Shown: positions 24,996-33,824 of the stretch, in pieces
How positions within the stretch are numbered: position 1 is the first letter of the stretch
Layout: every line of letters starts with the position of its first letter
Assembly (NCBI GenBank): GCA_963763115.1
Contig: CAVXNM010000027.1
Span: forward strand, 62,001 to 126,000
Origin: CAVQCA01 sp963763115
GTDB lineage: Bacteria > Pseudomonadota > Gammaproteobacteria > UBA9214
Reading direction: 5' to 3'
DNA length: 64,000 bases
Position numbers and translations under genes: made by a program
The notes under the pieces: model-generated
Databases searched by the model: none
Told to the model about the DNA's origin: nothing
Seen by the model: the letters and a program-made list of their open reading frames with translations, nothing else

Positions 24996-25454
24996 ATGCA
25001 ACTCGACAAGCCGCTCCGGACAGCATCCGGAAAAAGACCCGGATCAGGGGATGCCACCTGCACAGAGCCGTGTGTGACGGGTAGGCTGTCACAATCGCTT
25101 GCGCTACTGATGCTCGGCGGAATTCTCGGCGTTGGCGGTGCCTTGGGAACGGCAAATGCCACACAGTTCAACCCGCCCGGGCTGGATGGTTACAGCCTGA
25201 GCGATGAACACGATGCCGATGGCGATGGCGATGGCGTCAAGGAGACGCATGTCCAGCAGTATTTCAACTCGAACGGTGATAGCATCTACAGCATGACCAC
25301 CAATGGCCATCTGTGGGCCTGGAGTCTGGAGACGAAGGGTGTATCGACCAGCGGACCGATGAACTACGTCATACGCGACAGCGATTGCGACGGCGTGTTC
25401 GACGAGGTCTACAGTCTGGAGGACAAGTATTACCTCCCCGACTGCGTCAAGTAG
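24996..25454 (+). CDS. Exported Asp-rich protein with calcium-loop-like segments
   Basis: A 152-residue protein of unknown function. A hydrophobic segment (about 32-54, LSQSLALLMLGGILGVGGAL, ending GTANA) would act as a signal after an unusually long basic N-region. The mature part has two acidic segments that resemble calcium loops: DEHDADGDGDGVKE (about 70-83) and RDSDCDGVFDEVY (about 127-139). Two cysteines, C131 and C150, could form a disulfide. AGGAGG precedes the ATG. The stop codon ends one base before the tRNA-Leu CCA end on the other strand, so the two units converge with no spacer. I do not recognise a named family. Confidence 0.7.
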   Translation: MQLDKPLRTASGKRPGSGDATCTEPCVTGRLSQSLALLMLGGILGVGGALGTANATQFNPPGLDGYSLSDEHDADGDGDGVKETHVQQYFNSNGDSIYSMTTNGHLWAWSLETKGVSTSGPMNYVIRDSDCDGVFDEVYSLEDKYYLPDCVK

Positions 25455-25541
25455 TGGTGCCGAGAAGAGGACTTGAACCTCCACGGGGTTACCCCCACTA
25501 GCACCTGAAGCTAGCGCGTCTACCAATTCCGCCATCTCGGC
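25455..25541 (-). tRNA. tRNA-Leu (anticodon CAG)
   Basis: The minus strand reads as a class II tRNA of 87 nt with an encoded CCA end. The acceptor stem is GCCGAGA/TCTCGGC. The D-arm has GGCGGAATTGGTAGACGCG, the anticodon stem CTAGC/GCTAG encloses TTCAGGT (anticodon CAG), a long variable arm is present, and the T-arm shows GGTTCAAGTCC. It converges with the Asp-rich protein gene. Confidence 0.96.
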
Positions 25542-25647
25542 CGTGCAGCCGCGAACTCTACCCGCAGATATTGTGCTTGTCAATTTGCGGCTGGCGGGCA
25601 CACTTTAGCCTTCATTTAGCCTTCATAAAGAGTAAAATGCCGGTCCC

Positions 25648-27909
25648 ATGAAAAAAAAACAGAAATCCGGCGCCCATGGACAGCAACAGCACGATCCGCA
25701 GGCGCAGCGCGAGGCGAGACGCTACGAAAAACCGATCGCCAGCCGCGAATTCATTCTGCAGATCATCACCGAAGCGGACCATCCGATCGATCAGGATGCC
25801 CTGGCCGGGGTGCTCGGCCTGCATGATGAGGAAGCCCGTGAGGCCCTGCGCCGCCGCCTGAAGGCGATGGTCCGCGATGGCCAGCTGGTACGCAACCGGC
25901 GCGACTGCTACGCCCTGGCCGACCAGTTCAATCTGATACCGGGCCGGGTCATCACTCACCCGGACGGCTTCGGTTTCCTGGTGCCGGATGCCGGCGGCGA
26001 GGACGTGTACCTGTCCGCGCGCACCATGAACGCCGTGTTTCACAACGACCGGGTGATGGTGCGCATCACCGGCAAGGACCGCCGCGGCCGCCTCGAAGGC
26101 GATGTGGTCGAGGTGCTGCAACGCAATACCCACCGCGTGGTCGGACGCTTCCATCGCGAGAGCGGCGTCAGTTTTGTGGTGCCCGACAACAAGCGTATCA
26201 CGCACGATATCGCGGTGCCGGAGCAGCAGAGCGGCGGAGCGGTGAACGGGCAGATCGTCACCGTGGAAATCATTGACCAGCCGGCGAAGCGTGCCCGTCC
26301 GGTGGGTCGTGTCGTCGAGGTGCTGGGCGAGCACATGGCCCCGGGGATGGAGATCGATATCGCGATCCGCAGTTATGATATTCCCGAGGCGTGGCCGGAG
26401 GCCGTTACCGATGAGATCCAGGCGTACGGGACCGGAGTGGCCGAGGCCGACAAGGCGGGACGCACCGACCTGCGCGGTCTGCCGCTGGTGACCATCGACG
26501 GCGAGGATGCACGCGACTTCGACGATGCCGTGTACTGCGAACGCACACACTCTGGCTGGCGCCTGATCGTGGCCATCGCCGATGTTTCGCACTATGTGCA
26601 GCCCGGCACGGCGCTCGACCGGGAGGCGGAAACCCGCGGAAATTCCGTGTATTTCCCGGAGCGGGTGATTCCGATGCTGCCGGAGGTGCTCTCCAACGGC
26701 CTGTGTTCTCTCAATCCCGAGGTCGACCGCCTGTGCATGGTCTGCGAGATGATGATCAGCCAGGAAGGAAAGATCACCCGTTCGCGCTTCCTCGAGGCTG
26801 TTATGCGCTCGCAGGCGCGGCTGACCTATACCGAGGCGGCCGCTATCGTCGTGGAGAATGACAAGACGGCACGCAGCCGCTGTAAGCCGCTGGTGCCGCA
26901 TCTCGAGGAACTGTACCGGCTCTACCAGGTGCTGCGCGCGGCGCGCGAGGCGCGTGGCGCCATCGACTTCGAGTCCACCGAGACCCGTATCGTATTCGGT
27001 GCCGAACGCAAGATCGAACGCATCGTGCCGCTGGTGCGCAATGACGCCCACAAGCTGATCGAGGAATGCATGATCGCCGCGAACGTGGCGTCCGCGCGTT
27101 TTCTGGTCAGACACAGGATGCCGACCCTGTTTCGCGTGCACGGGACACCGGATGCGGAGAAGGTCGAGGAGGTGCGTGAGTTTCTCAAGGAACTCGGACT
27201 GTCGCTTTCGCGCAGCAAGAAACCGGCGGCCAAGGATTACGCCAGCCTGCTGGGCAAGGTGCGCGGCCGTCCGGATGAACACCTGATCAATACCGTGCTG
27301 CTGCGCTCGCTGCCGCGCGCCGAGTACAGCCCGCACAATATCGGCCATTTCGGGCTGGCGCATGAAAAGTATCTGCACTTCACCTCGCCGATCCGGCGTT
27401 ATCCCGACCTGCTGGTGCACCGGGCCATTCGTCACGTGCTGGCGGGCGGGAAGGCTGAGGAGTTCGCCTACGACAACGCCAATATGCAGGTCTTCGGCGA
27501 TCAGTGCTCGCTGACGGAACGGCGCGCCGATGATGCCACCCGCGACGCGGTCGACTGGCTGAAATGCGAATACATGCTCGACAAGATTGGTGAAACCTAC
27601 GCGGGCATTATCAGCAGCGTGACCTCGTTCGGGATCTTCGTCGAATTGCAGGCGATCTACGTCGAGGGTCTGGTGCATGTCACGGCGCTGGGTAACGACT
27701 ATTACCGCTACGACCCGGCCAGGCATCGCCTGCTCGGGGATCGTACCAACCAGATCTACCGTCTCGGTGACCTGGTCACCATCAAGGTAGTCCAGGTGAA
27801 CCTCGACGAGCGCAAGATCGATTTCGAGCTGGTGCAGAAACAATCGGTCCTGGACAAGCGCAGAAGCCGGGGCAAGGGAACATCCTCGTCCCGCCGCCGG
27901 CGGCGATGA
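25648..27909 (+). CDS. rnr: Ribonuclease R
   Basis: A 753-residue 3'-5' exoribonuclease that degrades structured RNA. An N-terminal helix-turn-helix-like region (about 30-90, AGVLGLHDEEAREALRRRLK) precedes two cold-shock domains (FGFLVPDAGGEDVYLSARTM). The RNB catalytic domain holds the metal-binding motif GEDARDFDDAVYCE near residue 290 and later TSPIRRYPDLLVHRAI. A C-terminal S1 domain starts near residue 650 (YAGIISSVTSFGIFVEL), followed by a basic tail (RRSRGKGTSSSRRRRR). The length and basic ends separate it from RNase II. It is followed 49 bp later by rlmB, the standard rnr-rlmB pair. Confidence 0.97.
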   Translation: MKKKQKSGAHGQQQHDPQAQREARRYEKPIASREFILQIITEADHPIDQDALAGVLGLHDEEAREALRRRLKAMVRDGQLVRNRRDCYALADQFNLIPGRVITHPDGFGFLVPDAGGEDVYLSARTMNAVFHNDRVMVRITGKDRRGRLEGDVVEVLQRNTHRVVGRFHRESGVSFVVPDNKRITHDIAVPEQQSGGAVNGQIVTVEIIDQPAKRARPVGRVVEVLGEHMAPGMEIDIAIRSYDIPEAWPEAVTDEIQAYGTGVAEADKAGRTDLRGLPLVTIDGEDARDFDDAVYCERTHSGWRLIVAIADVSHYVQPGTALDREAETRGNSVYFPERVIPMLPEVLSNGLCSLNPEVDRLCMVCEMMISQEGKITRSRFLEAVMRSQARLTYTEAAAIVVENDKTARSRCKPLVPHLEELYRLYQVLRAAREARGAIDFESTETRIVFGAERKIERIVPLVRNDAHKLIEECMIAANVASARFLVRHRMPTLFRVHGTPDAEKVEEVREFLKELGLSLSRSKKPAAKDYASLLGKVRGRPDEHLINTVLLRSLPRAEYSPHNIGHFGLAHEKYLHFTSPIRRYPDLLVHRAIRHVLAGGKAEEFAYDNANMQVFGDQCSLTERRADDATRDAVDWLKCEYMLDKIGETYAGIISSVTSFGIFVELQAIYVEGLVHVTALGNDYYRYDPARHRLLGDRTNQIYRLGDLVTIKVVQVNLDERKIDFELVQKQSVLDKRRSRGKGTSSSRRRRR

Positions 27910-27958
27910 CGCCACCGGGAGAGCCTGGCCGACGGAAGCGCGCCGGGTGTGTCGATCC

Positions 27959-28708
27959 ATGACGCATACGGACCACGCCTATGGCCTGCATTCGGTCGAG
28001 GGCCTGATTTCGGCAAACCCGGAACAGGTCCGCCTGATCACGGTTGCCGCCGGCCGGCATGACCGGCGATTGGCGGGTCTGGTCGCCGCGGCAGAATCGC
28101 GAGGCATTGCGGTACGCAGTCTGCCCGGAGCGGAACTCGACCGGCTGCTGCCCGGGGTGCGCCATCAGGGTGTTGTCGCAACACTCGTCCCGCAGTCCAC
28201 TGAAAGTTTTCGCGAGCAGGACCTGCCTGAGTTTCTGGCCGGACTCGCCGGGCCGCCCTTCCTGCTGATCCTCGACGGCATTCAGGACCCGCACAATCTG
28301 GGCGCCTGTCTGCGCACCGCGGATGCGGCGGGCGTGCAGGCCGTGATCGTGCCGCGCGATCGAGCCGCCGGGATCACCCCGGTGGTGCGCAAGGTCGCCT
28401 GCGGAGCGGCCGAGACAGTCCCGGTGTTCACGGTGACCAACCTGGCGCGCAGCCTGAGGACACTCAAGGAGGCCGGCGTGTGGATCTTCGGAGCCAGCGA
28501 TGATGCCGACAGGACCCTCTACGACGCCGACCTGCGCGGTCCGCTGGCGCTGGTGCTGGGCGGCGAGGGAAAAGGACTGCGGCGGCTGACGCGCGAACTA
28601 TGCGATTTCCTGGTGGTGATCCCCATGGCTGGACGGGTGGAAAGCCTCAATGTGTCGGTTGCGGCAGGTGTCCTGTTGTTCGAGGCGCGCCGCCAGCGCG
28701 GCGGCTGA
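27959..28708 (+). CDS. rlmB: 23S rRNA (guanosine-2251-2'-O)-methyltransferase RlmB
   Basis: A 249-residue SPOUT/TrmH-type methyltransferase that modifies G2251 in the P-loop of 23S rRNA. The N-terminal substrate-binding domain (YGLHSVEGLISANPEQVRLI) is followed by the SPOUT domain with motif 1 (LDGIQDPHNLGACLRTADAA), motif 2 (ALVLGGEGKGLRRLT) and motif 3 (MAGRVESLNVSVAAGVLLFE), which form the trefoil knot and SAM site. The start at 27959 gives the normal N-terminus. Confidence 0.96.
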   Translation: MTHTDHAYGLHSVEGLISANPEQVRLITVAAGRHDRRLAGLVAAAESRGIAVRSLPGAELDRLLPGVRHQGVVATLVPQSTESFREQDLPEFLAGLAGPPFLLILDGIQDPHNLGACLRTADAAGVQAVIVPRDRAAGITPVVRKVACGAAETVPVFTVTNLARSLRTLKEAGVWIFGASDDADRTLYDADLRGPLALVLGGEGKGLRRLTRELCDFLVVIPMAGRVESLNVSVAAGVLLFEARRQRGG

Positions 28709-28818
28709 TATTGCATCCGCGAAGCGCCTCACGTACAATCCGCCGGCTTACAACAAACCGATTTTCAACTCCTTGCCTTTCACCCTGACGAAAGGCTGTC
28801 AATCCATAAGGGGTCTTC

Positions 28819-29247
28819 ATGAGACATTACGAAGTAGTGTTTCTGGTCCACCCTGACCAGAGCGAGCAGGTGCCTGCCATGATCGAGCGTTATCGCGCGA
28901 CCATCGAGTCGGGCAGCGGCACGATCCATCGACTGGAAGACTGGGGGCGACGCCAACTTGCCTATCCGATCCAGAAAATTCACAAGGCGCACTACGTGCT
29001 GATGAATATCGAGTGCGGCACCGACACGCTCGAGGAACTGACCAGTGCATTCCGCTTCAATGACGCGGTGTTGCGCCATATGTTAATCACCCGAAAGGAA
29101 GCCGTCACCGAGCCTTCTCCGCTGATGAAAAGACCGGAGGAGCGGCGCGAGCGCAGCGCGCGCGAAGATGGTGATGCCACGGAGCTGGCGGAAGAGGGAA
29201 ACGAGGAGACGGAGTCGGAAGATGCCGGCGCCGAGGACAGTGCATAA
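28819..29247 (+). CDS. rpsF: 30S ribosomal protein S6
   Basis: A 142-residue S6, starting MRHYEVVFLVHPDQSEQVP and with WGRRQLAYPIQKIHKAHYVL, LTSAFRFNDAVLRHM as conserved segments. The C-terminal extension (about 100-142) is very acidic (EEGNEETESEDAGAEDSA), as in proteobacterial S6, where RimK can add glutamates. It heads the rpsF-rpsR-DUF2232-rplI operon; priB is absent between rpsF and rpsR. Confidence 0.98.
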   Translation: MRHYEVVFLVHPDQSEQVPAMIERYRATIESGSGTIHRLEDWGRRQLAYPIQKIHKAHYVLMNIECGTDTLEELTSAFRFNDAVLRHMLITRKEAVTEPSPLMKRPEERRERSAREDGDATELAEEGNEETESEDAGAEDSA

Positions 29248-29324
29248 GGCACAGTTGCATTTCTGCAAGATTGCACCGCGAATTCTGACCCGTTCACTTA
29301 CAAGATTTTGACAAGGTATTCACT

Positions 29325-29549
29325 ATGGCCCGTTATTTCCGTCGTCGAAAGTTCTGCAAGTTTACCGCCGAAGGCATCGAGGAAATCGATTACAAGGACA
29401 TCAATCTGCTGAGGCAGTACGTTACCGAAACCGGCAAGATTGTGCCCAGCCGCATTACCGGCACCAAGGCGAAGTACCAGCGCCAGTTGTCAACGGCGAT
29501 CAAGCGTGCGCGCTACCTGTCGCTGTTGCCATACTGCGACGCTCACTGA
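29325..29549 (+). CDS. rpsR: 30S ribosomal protein S18
   Basis: A 74-residue S18, which binds S6 and 16S rRNA on the platform of the 30S subunit. It has the family stretches RRRKFCKFTAEGIEEIDYKD, RITGTKAKYQRQL and IKRARYLSLLPY. It is 77 bp downstream of rpsF. Confidence 0.98.
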   Translation: MARYFRRRKFCKFTAEGIEEIDYKDINLLRQYVTETGKIVPSRITGTKAKYQRQLSTAIKRARYLSLLPYCDAH

Positions 29550-29607
29550 GCGGATTAATCCGGCACAGCATTTTTTCTGACTGTGTCCTGACCAGAGTGC
29601 TCAGGGT

Positions 29608-30534
29608 ATGAAGGCACTGGCTGGTTTTATTGTCAGCGGTCGCTTCCAGGCGATCCTGTCGGCGTCGTTATGCGGGATGCTGGCGTTCGTTCTGCCGCCC
29701 TTCAGTACGCTGACGAACTATCTGGGCGCGGCAGTCGTGTCACTGGTAACCCTGCGTATCGGTGTGTCGCAAGGGCTGCTGGTTATGGTGGCCGCCACGG
29801 TGGTCACCATGCTGTTTTACCGGCTCATGGGCGTGCCGCCGGCAACAATCGCCGTCACGGTGCTGCTGCTGTGGGTGCCCTGCTGGGTGATCAGTCTGGT
29901 GTTGAGGCGTACGGTGAGCCTGGCGGGCGCCCTGCTCGCGGCGGCCGTGATCGGTCTCGTGGCGCTGGCTCTGATCTATGCGGTGGCGGGTGACCCTGCG
30001 CCGTGGTGGTATGAGCACCTGTTGCAGATCCGGTCGGTGCTGGAAGAAGCGGGGCTGTTTCCGCAAGGCGTATCGGTAGACACGTTGCTGCAGGACCTCT
30101 CCCGCCTGATGACGGGCGTGGTCGTCGCCTCACTGGCGCTCGGTGCGGTGTGCAGTCTGCTGGTGGGACGCTGGTGGCAGGCACTGCTGGTCAATCCGGG
30201 CGGGCTGCACAGCGAATTCTGCGGTTTGCGTTTTCCGCAGTCGACGGGATTGATAGTGCTGGGCCTGATGATCGTTACCCAGTTCATCCGGGGTCCGGCA
30301 AGCGATATGTCTGCACAGGGTGTCCTGGTGATGCTGGTGCCCTATCTGTTTGCCGGCCTGGCGGTGTTGCACGGCCTGGTGGCGCGGCACGGTCGCGGCA
30401 AGGGCTGGCTGATTGCGGTCTATGCGCTGCTTGGCATTATTCCGCAAACGGCGCTGCTGCTGTCCGGGCTCGGACTGGTCGATACCTGGGTTGATTTTCG
30501 CCGGCGTTTGGGCGGTGGCAAGCCGGAACAATGA
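29608..30534 (+). CDS. DUF2232 membrane protein (YybS-like)
   Basis: A 308-residue membrane protein with eight or nine hydrophobic segments, among them YLGAAVVSLVTLRIGVSQGLLVMVAATVV (29 residues in two helices, about 35-63), LGAVCSLLVGRWWQALL and WLIAVYALLGIIPQTALLL. The stretch GRWWQALLVNPGGLHSEFCGLR is the most conserved part of the DUF2232 family. Genes of this family are commonly found between rpsR and rplI, as here. The function is unknown; a link to cell-envelope or transporter function has been suggested for YybS relatives. Confidence 0.85.
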   Translation: MKALAGFIVSGRFQAILSASLCGMLAFVLPPFSTLTNYLGAAVVSLVTLRIGVSQGLLVMVAATVVTMLFYRLMGVPPATIAVTVLLLWVPCWVISLVLRRTVSLAGALLAAAVIGLVALALIYAVAGDPAPWWYEHLLQIRSVLEEAGLFPQGVSVDTLLQDLSRLMTGVVVASLALGAVCSLLVGRWWQALLVNPGGLHSEFCGLRFPQSTGLIVLGLMIVTQFIRGPASDMSAQGVLVMLVPYLFAGLAVLHGLVARHGRGKGWLIAVYALLGIIPQTALLLSGLGLVDTWVDFRRRLGGGKPEQ

Positions 30535-30562
30535 ATTAAGCTATAAGCTGGAGGTTGTAACG

Positions 30563-31009
30563 ATGGAAGTCATATTGCTTGAAAAAATAGAACACCTGGG
30601 CGTCATGGGTGACCGCGTCAAGGTGAAACCCGGTTATGGTCGTAATTTCCTGATCCCGAAGGGCAAGGCAGCGGCGGCCACGGCGGAGAATATTGCCACG
30701 TTCGAGGCGCGCCGGGCGGAACTGGTACAGGCCGCGGCCGAGGCTCTCGCTGCGGCGCAGGCGCGTCGCGACCAGTTTGCCGGTCTGATCATCAGGCTGT
30801 CCGCCAAGGCCGGAGATGAAGGCAAGCTGTTCGGTTCGGTCGGCACGGTGGATATCGCGCACGCCATTAGCGCTGCCGGCGTCCCGGTTGAACGTCATGA
30901 AATCCGCCTGCCCAATGGTCCGCTGCGCCAGGTGGGCGAACATGATGTGCACCTGCACCTGCACAGTGACGTCAATGTCGAAATAAAACTTGTCGTTGAA
31001 GCGGAATAA
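30563..31009 (+). CDS. rplI: 50S ribosomal protein L9
   Basis: A 148-residue L9. The N-terminal rRNA-binding domain reads MEVILLEKIEHLGVMGDRV and GYGRNFLIPKGKA, a long linking helix follows (ALAAAQARRDQFAGLI), and the C-terminal domain has GKLFGSVGTVDIA and GEHDVHLHLHSDVNVEI. CTGGAGG precedes the ATG at 30563. A strong terminator lies 52 bp downstream. Confidence 0.98.
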   Translation: MEVILLEKIEHLGVMGDRVKVKPGYGRNFLIPKGKAAAATAENIATFEARRAELVQAAAEALAAAQARRDQFAGLIIRLSAKAGDEGKLFGSVGTVDIAHAISAAGVPVERHEIRLPNGPLRQVGEHDVHLHLHSDVNVEIKLVVEAE

Positions 31010-31060
31010 TCAAACGCTTTCTCAATCAGTCAGAGCAAGCTGTTGATACGAGTAGCCAAC

Positions 31061-31089
31061 GGGCAGTCGCAATGACTGCCCTTTTTTTT
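31061..31089 (+). terminator. Rho-independent terminator after rplI
   Basis: GGGCAGTC (31061-31068) pairs with GACTGCCC (31074-31081) around GCAAT, followed by eight T. It closes the rpsF-rpsR-DUF2232-rplI operon. The remaining 220 bp before dnaB contain no gene. Confidence 0.9.
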
Positions 31090-31308
31090 GGTGCAGGGAT
31101 GGCCGCTTCGGACTGCCTGTCCTCCCTCGGTTCTTGCACCTCCATATGTAACGTCCTGTGCTCCGCGACACTCGAACTTCCTGTACGTTGTTGCGAACGC
31201 ATAAAGCTCATCCGAATACAAGATGTTCTTCGCCATGTGTTTGTGCTATTAATGCGCTCGGGGATAGCAGTACACAAACACATACTATAAACAGAGAACG
31301 TTCATTTC

Positions 31309-32706
31309 ATGGCTGAATCGCTACGTTCCGCTGATGTAATACGCGCCGATACCGATGTCCTGAAAGTCCCGCCGCATTCGCTGCAGGCGGAGCAGGCCGT
31401 ACTGGGCGGGTTGATGCTCGACAACACCGCCTGGGACAGGGTTGCGGACCATGTCATCGAAGAGGATTTCTACCGCCGCGATCACCGCCTGATATTCCGC
31501 GCCATCGCCGAGCTGGCCGACCGCAGCAGCCCGTTCGATGCCGTCACACTCTCGGAATGGCTGGGGCAGCACAAGCTACTGGAAGACGTGGGCGGTCTCG
31601 CCACCCTGGGCGCCCTGGTGCAGGGCACGCCGAGCGCGGCAAACATCCAGGCCTATGCCGATATCGTCCGCGAACATTCCGTGCTGCGGCAGTTGATCTC
31701 GGTGGGCAACGAAATCGCCGGCAGCGCCTTTGTCACCGACGGCCGCAGTTCGGGTGAGCTGCTGGAACATGCCGAGCAGCGGGTCTTCCAGATCGCCGAA
31801 CGCGGCAAGCGCGGTCAGCGCGGCTTTCGCAGTATACGCAGCCTGCTCGGTGCGGCTGTTGACCGCATCGACAAGCTGTTCCAGCAGGACGAGCCGCTCA
31901 CCGGCGTTTCCACCGGCTTTTCCGACCTGGACGAGATGACGGCCGGACTGCAGCCCTCCGACCTCATCATCGTGGCCGGGCGACCCTCCATGGGCAAAAC
32001 CACCCTGGCAATGAACTTCGCCGAGAATGCCGCCATCCGGCACAAGGTGCCGGTGGCCATCTTCAGCATGGAAATGCCGGGCGAACAACTCGCCCTGCGC
32101 ATGATGTCTTCGCTGGGCCACATCGACCAGCACAAGATCCGCACCGGCAAGCTGGACGATGATGACTGGCCGCGTCTGACCTCGGCAGTCAGCCTGCTTG
32201 ATTCCGCGCCGCTGTTCATCGACGACACGCCGGCCCTGTCGCCGACCGAAATGCGTGCGCGTGCCCGGCGTCTCAAACGCGAGCACGATATTGGCATGAT
32301 CGTTATCGACTACCTGCAACTCATGCAGGTTCCCGGGACGCGTGAAAACCGGACCACGGAAATCTCGGAGATATCGCGCAATCTCAAGGCGCTGGCCAAG
32401 GAACTGGAGGTGCCGGTGGTGGCGCTCTCGCAGCTCAATCGCGGCCTCGAGCAGCGCACCGACAAGCGCCCGGTCATGTCCGACCTGCGCGAGTCCGGGG
32501 CCATCGAGCAGGATGCCGACCTCATCCTGTTCATCTACCGCGATGAGGTTTATCACGAGGACAGCCCGCGCAAGGGCATCGCCGAGATCATCATCGGCAA
32601 GCAGCGCAACGGCCCCATCGGCACACGGCATCTTACGTTCCGCGGCCAGTTTACACGGTTCGAGAATTTCGCCGACGATGTCTACACCGGTGGTGAGTTT
32701 GGATGA
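31309..32706 (+). CDS. dnaB: Replicative DNA helicase DnaB
   Basis: A 465-residue hexameric helicase. The N-terminal primase-interaction domain begins with PPHSLQAEQAVLGGLMLD; the RecA-like motor has Walker A GRPSMGKTT (about residue 224), the motif FSMEMPGEQLALRM, Walker B IGMIVIDYLQLM and the DnaB signature LSQLNRGLEQRTDKRPVMSD followed by LRESGAIEQDADLILF. No intein is present. Its stop overlaps the alr start by 4 bp. Confidence 0.98.
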   Translation: MAESLRSADVIRADTDVLKVPPHSLQAEQAVLGGLMLDNTAWDRVADHVIEEDFYRRDHRLIFRAIAELADRSSPFDAVTLSEWLGQHKLLEDVGGLATLGALVQGTPSAANIQAYADIVREHSVLRQLISVGNEIAGSAFVTDGRSSGELLEHAEQRVFQIAERGKRGQRGFRSIRSLLGAAVDRIDKLFQQDEPLTGVSTGFSDLDEMTAGLQPSDLIIVAGRPSMGKTTLAMNFAENAAIRHKVPVAIFSMEMPGEQLALRMMSSLGHIDQHKIRTGKLDDDDWPRLTSAVSLLDSAPLFIDDTPALSPTEMRARARRLKREHDIGMIVIDYLQLMQVPGTRENRTTEISEISRNLKALAKELEVPVVALSQLNRGLEQRTDKRPVMSDLRESGAIEQDADLILFIYRDEVYHEDSPRKGIAEIIIGKQRNGPIGTRHLTFRGQFTRFENFADDVYTGGEFG

Positions 32707-33779
32707 CACGCCCTGTGCGGGCGCGCATCGACCTGCCAGCCCTCCAGCATAACTTCGAGCGCGTCAGACAATGCGCCCCGGCCAGCCGGATCATGGCCGT
32801 CGTCAAGGCGCATGCCTATGGCCATGGACTGATATTCGCCGCGCGGGCCCTTCCGGGGGCCGATGCCTTCGGCGTCGTGTCCATGGACGAGGCGATCTCC
32901 CTGCGTGAAGCCGGGTTCGACCGGCGCATCGTGCTGCTGGAAGGTCTCTATGGCGCGGACGAGACCGGCCCCGCCGACGGTTACCGCGTCGATGTCGTCA
33001 TTCATCACGCCGGACAGATCGGTTTCCTCGAACAGGTACGCTCAGAGCGACCACTGGATGTCTGGCTCAAGATCGATACCGGCATGCACCGCCTGGGCTT
33101 CGAACCGGGCGTTGTCCCCGCTGTTGTGGAACGCTTGCGACGCACCGGACAGGTGGGTGATATCCGGTTCCTCTCGCATTTCTGCTGCGCCGATGAGGCG
33201 AGCGCCGATCACACCCCGCGCCAGCACCGGCTTTTCCTGCAGTCGATCGAAGGCCTGGCGGGGGAGCGTTCGCTCGCCAATTCCGCCGCCGTGCTGTCCT
33301 GGCCCGACACTCACCTCGAGTGGGTGCGTCCCGGGGTCATGCTCTACGGCAGCTCGCCGCTGCAGCACGCCTCCGCCGCCGATCTCGGCCTGCGGCCGGT
33401 GATGACGCTGGGTACGCAACTGATCGCCGTGGCGCAGCGCCGGCAGGGCGATCCCGTGGGATACGGCGCCGCCTGGGAATGTCCGGAGGCAATGCCGGTC
33501 GGTATTGCGGCGATCGGCTACGGGGACGGGTATCCGCGCCATGCCCCGAGCGGGACGCCGGTGCTGGTCAACGGCCGGCGGGCCGCGCTTGCCGGGCGCG
33601 TATCCATGGACATGATCGGCATCGATCTGCGCGGACATCCCGAAGCACGTGTCGGTGATCCCGTCACCCTGTGGGGTGAGGGGCTGCCTGTCGATGAAGT
33701 CGCCTCTGCGGCCGGCACGATTTCCTACGAATTGTTCTGCGGCGTGAACAGACGGGTGCTTTTCGAATATGTCGAATGA
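32703..33779 (+). CDS. alr: Alanine racemase
   Basis: A 358-residue PLP enzyme that converts L-alanine to D-alanine for peptidoglycan. The PLP lysine is in MAVVKAHAYGHG (about residue 34) and the second catalytic base, Tyr, is in YGAAWECPEAMPVGIAAIGYGDGYPR (second half of that stretch). RVSMDMIGIDLRGH and the C-terminal beta-domain WGEGLPVDEVASAAGTISYE are present. It overlaps dnaB by 4 bp and precedes radA by 45 bp, a typical gammaproteobacterial order. Confidence 0.97.
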   Translation: MTRPVRARIDLPALQHNFERVRQCAPASRIMAVVKAHAYGHGLIFAARALPGADAFGVVSMDEAISLREAGFDRRIVLLEGLYGADETGPADGYRVDVVIHHAGQIGFLEQVRSERPLDVWLKIDTGMHRLGFEPGVVPAVVERLRRTGQVGDIRFLSHFCCADEASADHTPRQHRLFLQSIEGLAGERSLANSAAVLSWPDTHLEWVRPGVMLYGSSPLQHASAADLGLRPVMTLGTQLIAVAQRRQGDPVGYGAAWECPEAMPVGIAAIGYGDGYPRHAPSGTPVLVNGRRAALAGRVSMDMIGIDLRGHPEARVGDPVTLWGEGLPVDEVASAAGTISYELFCGVNRRVLFEYVE

Positions 33780-33824
33780 GCCGCTGGTCGATTCCGGGTG
33801 CGCTCCGGTGCACAGGTCCGGCTG

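Noticed and set aside
25612..27960. A 782-codon minus-strand frame opposite rnr.
   Set aside because: The plus strand encodes RNase R with all its motifs. The antisense frame is rich in His, Arg and Gln and has no domain.
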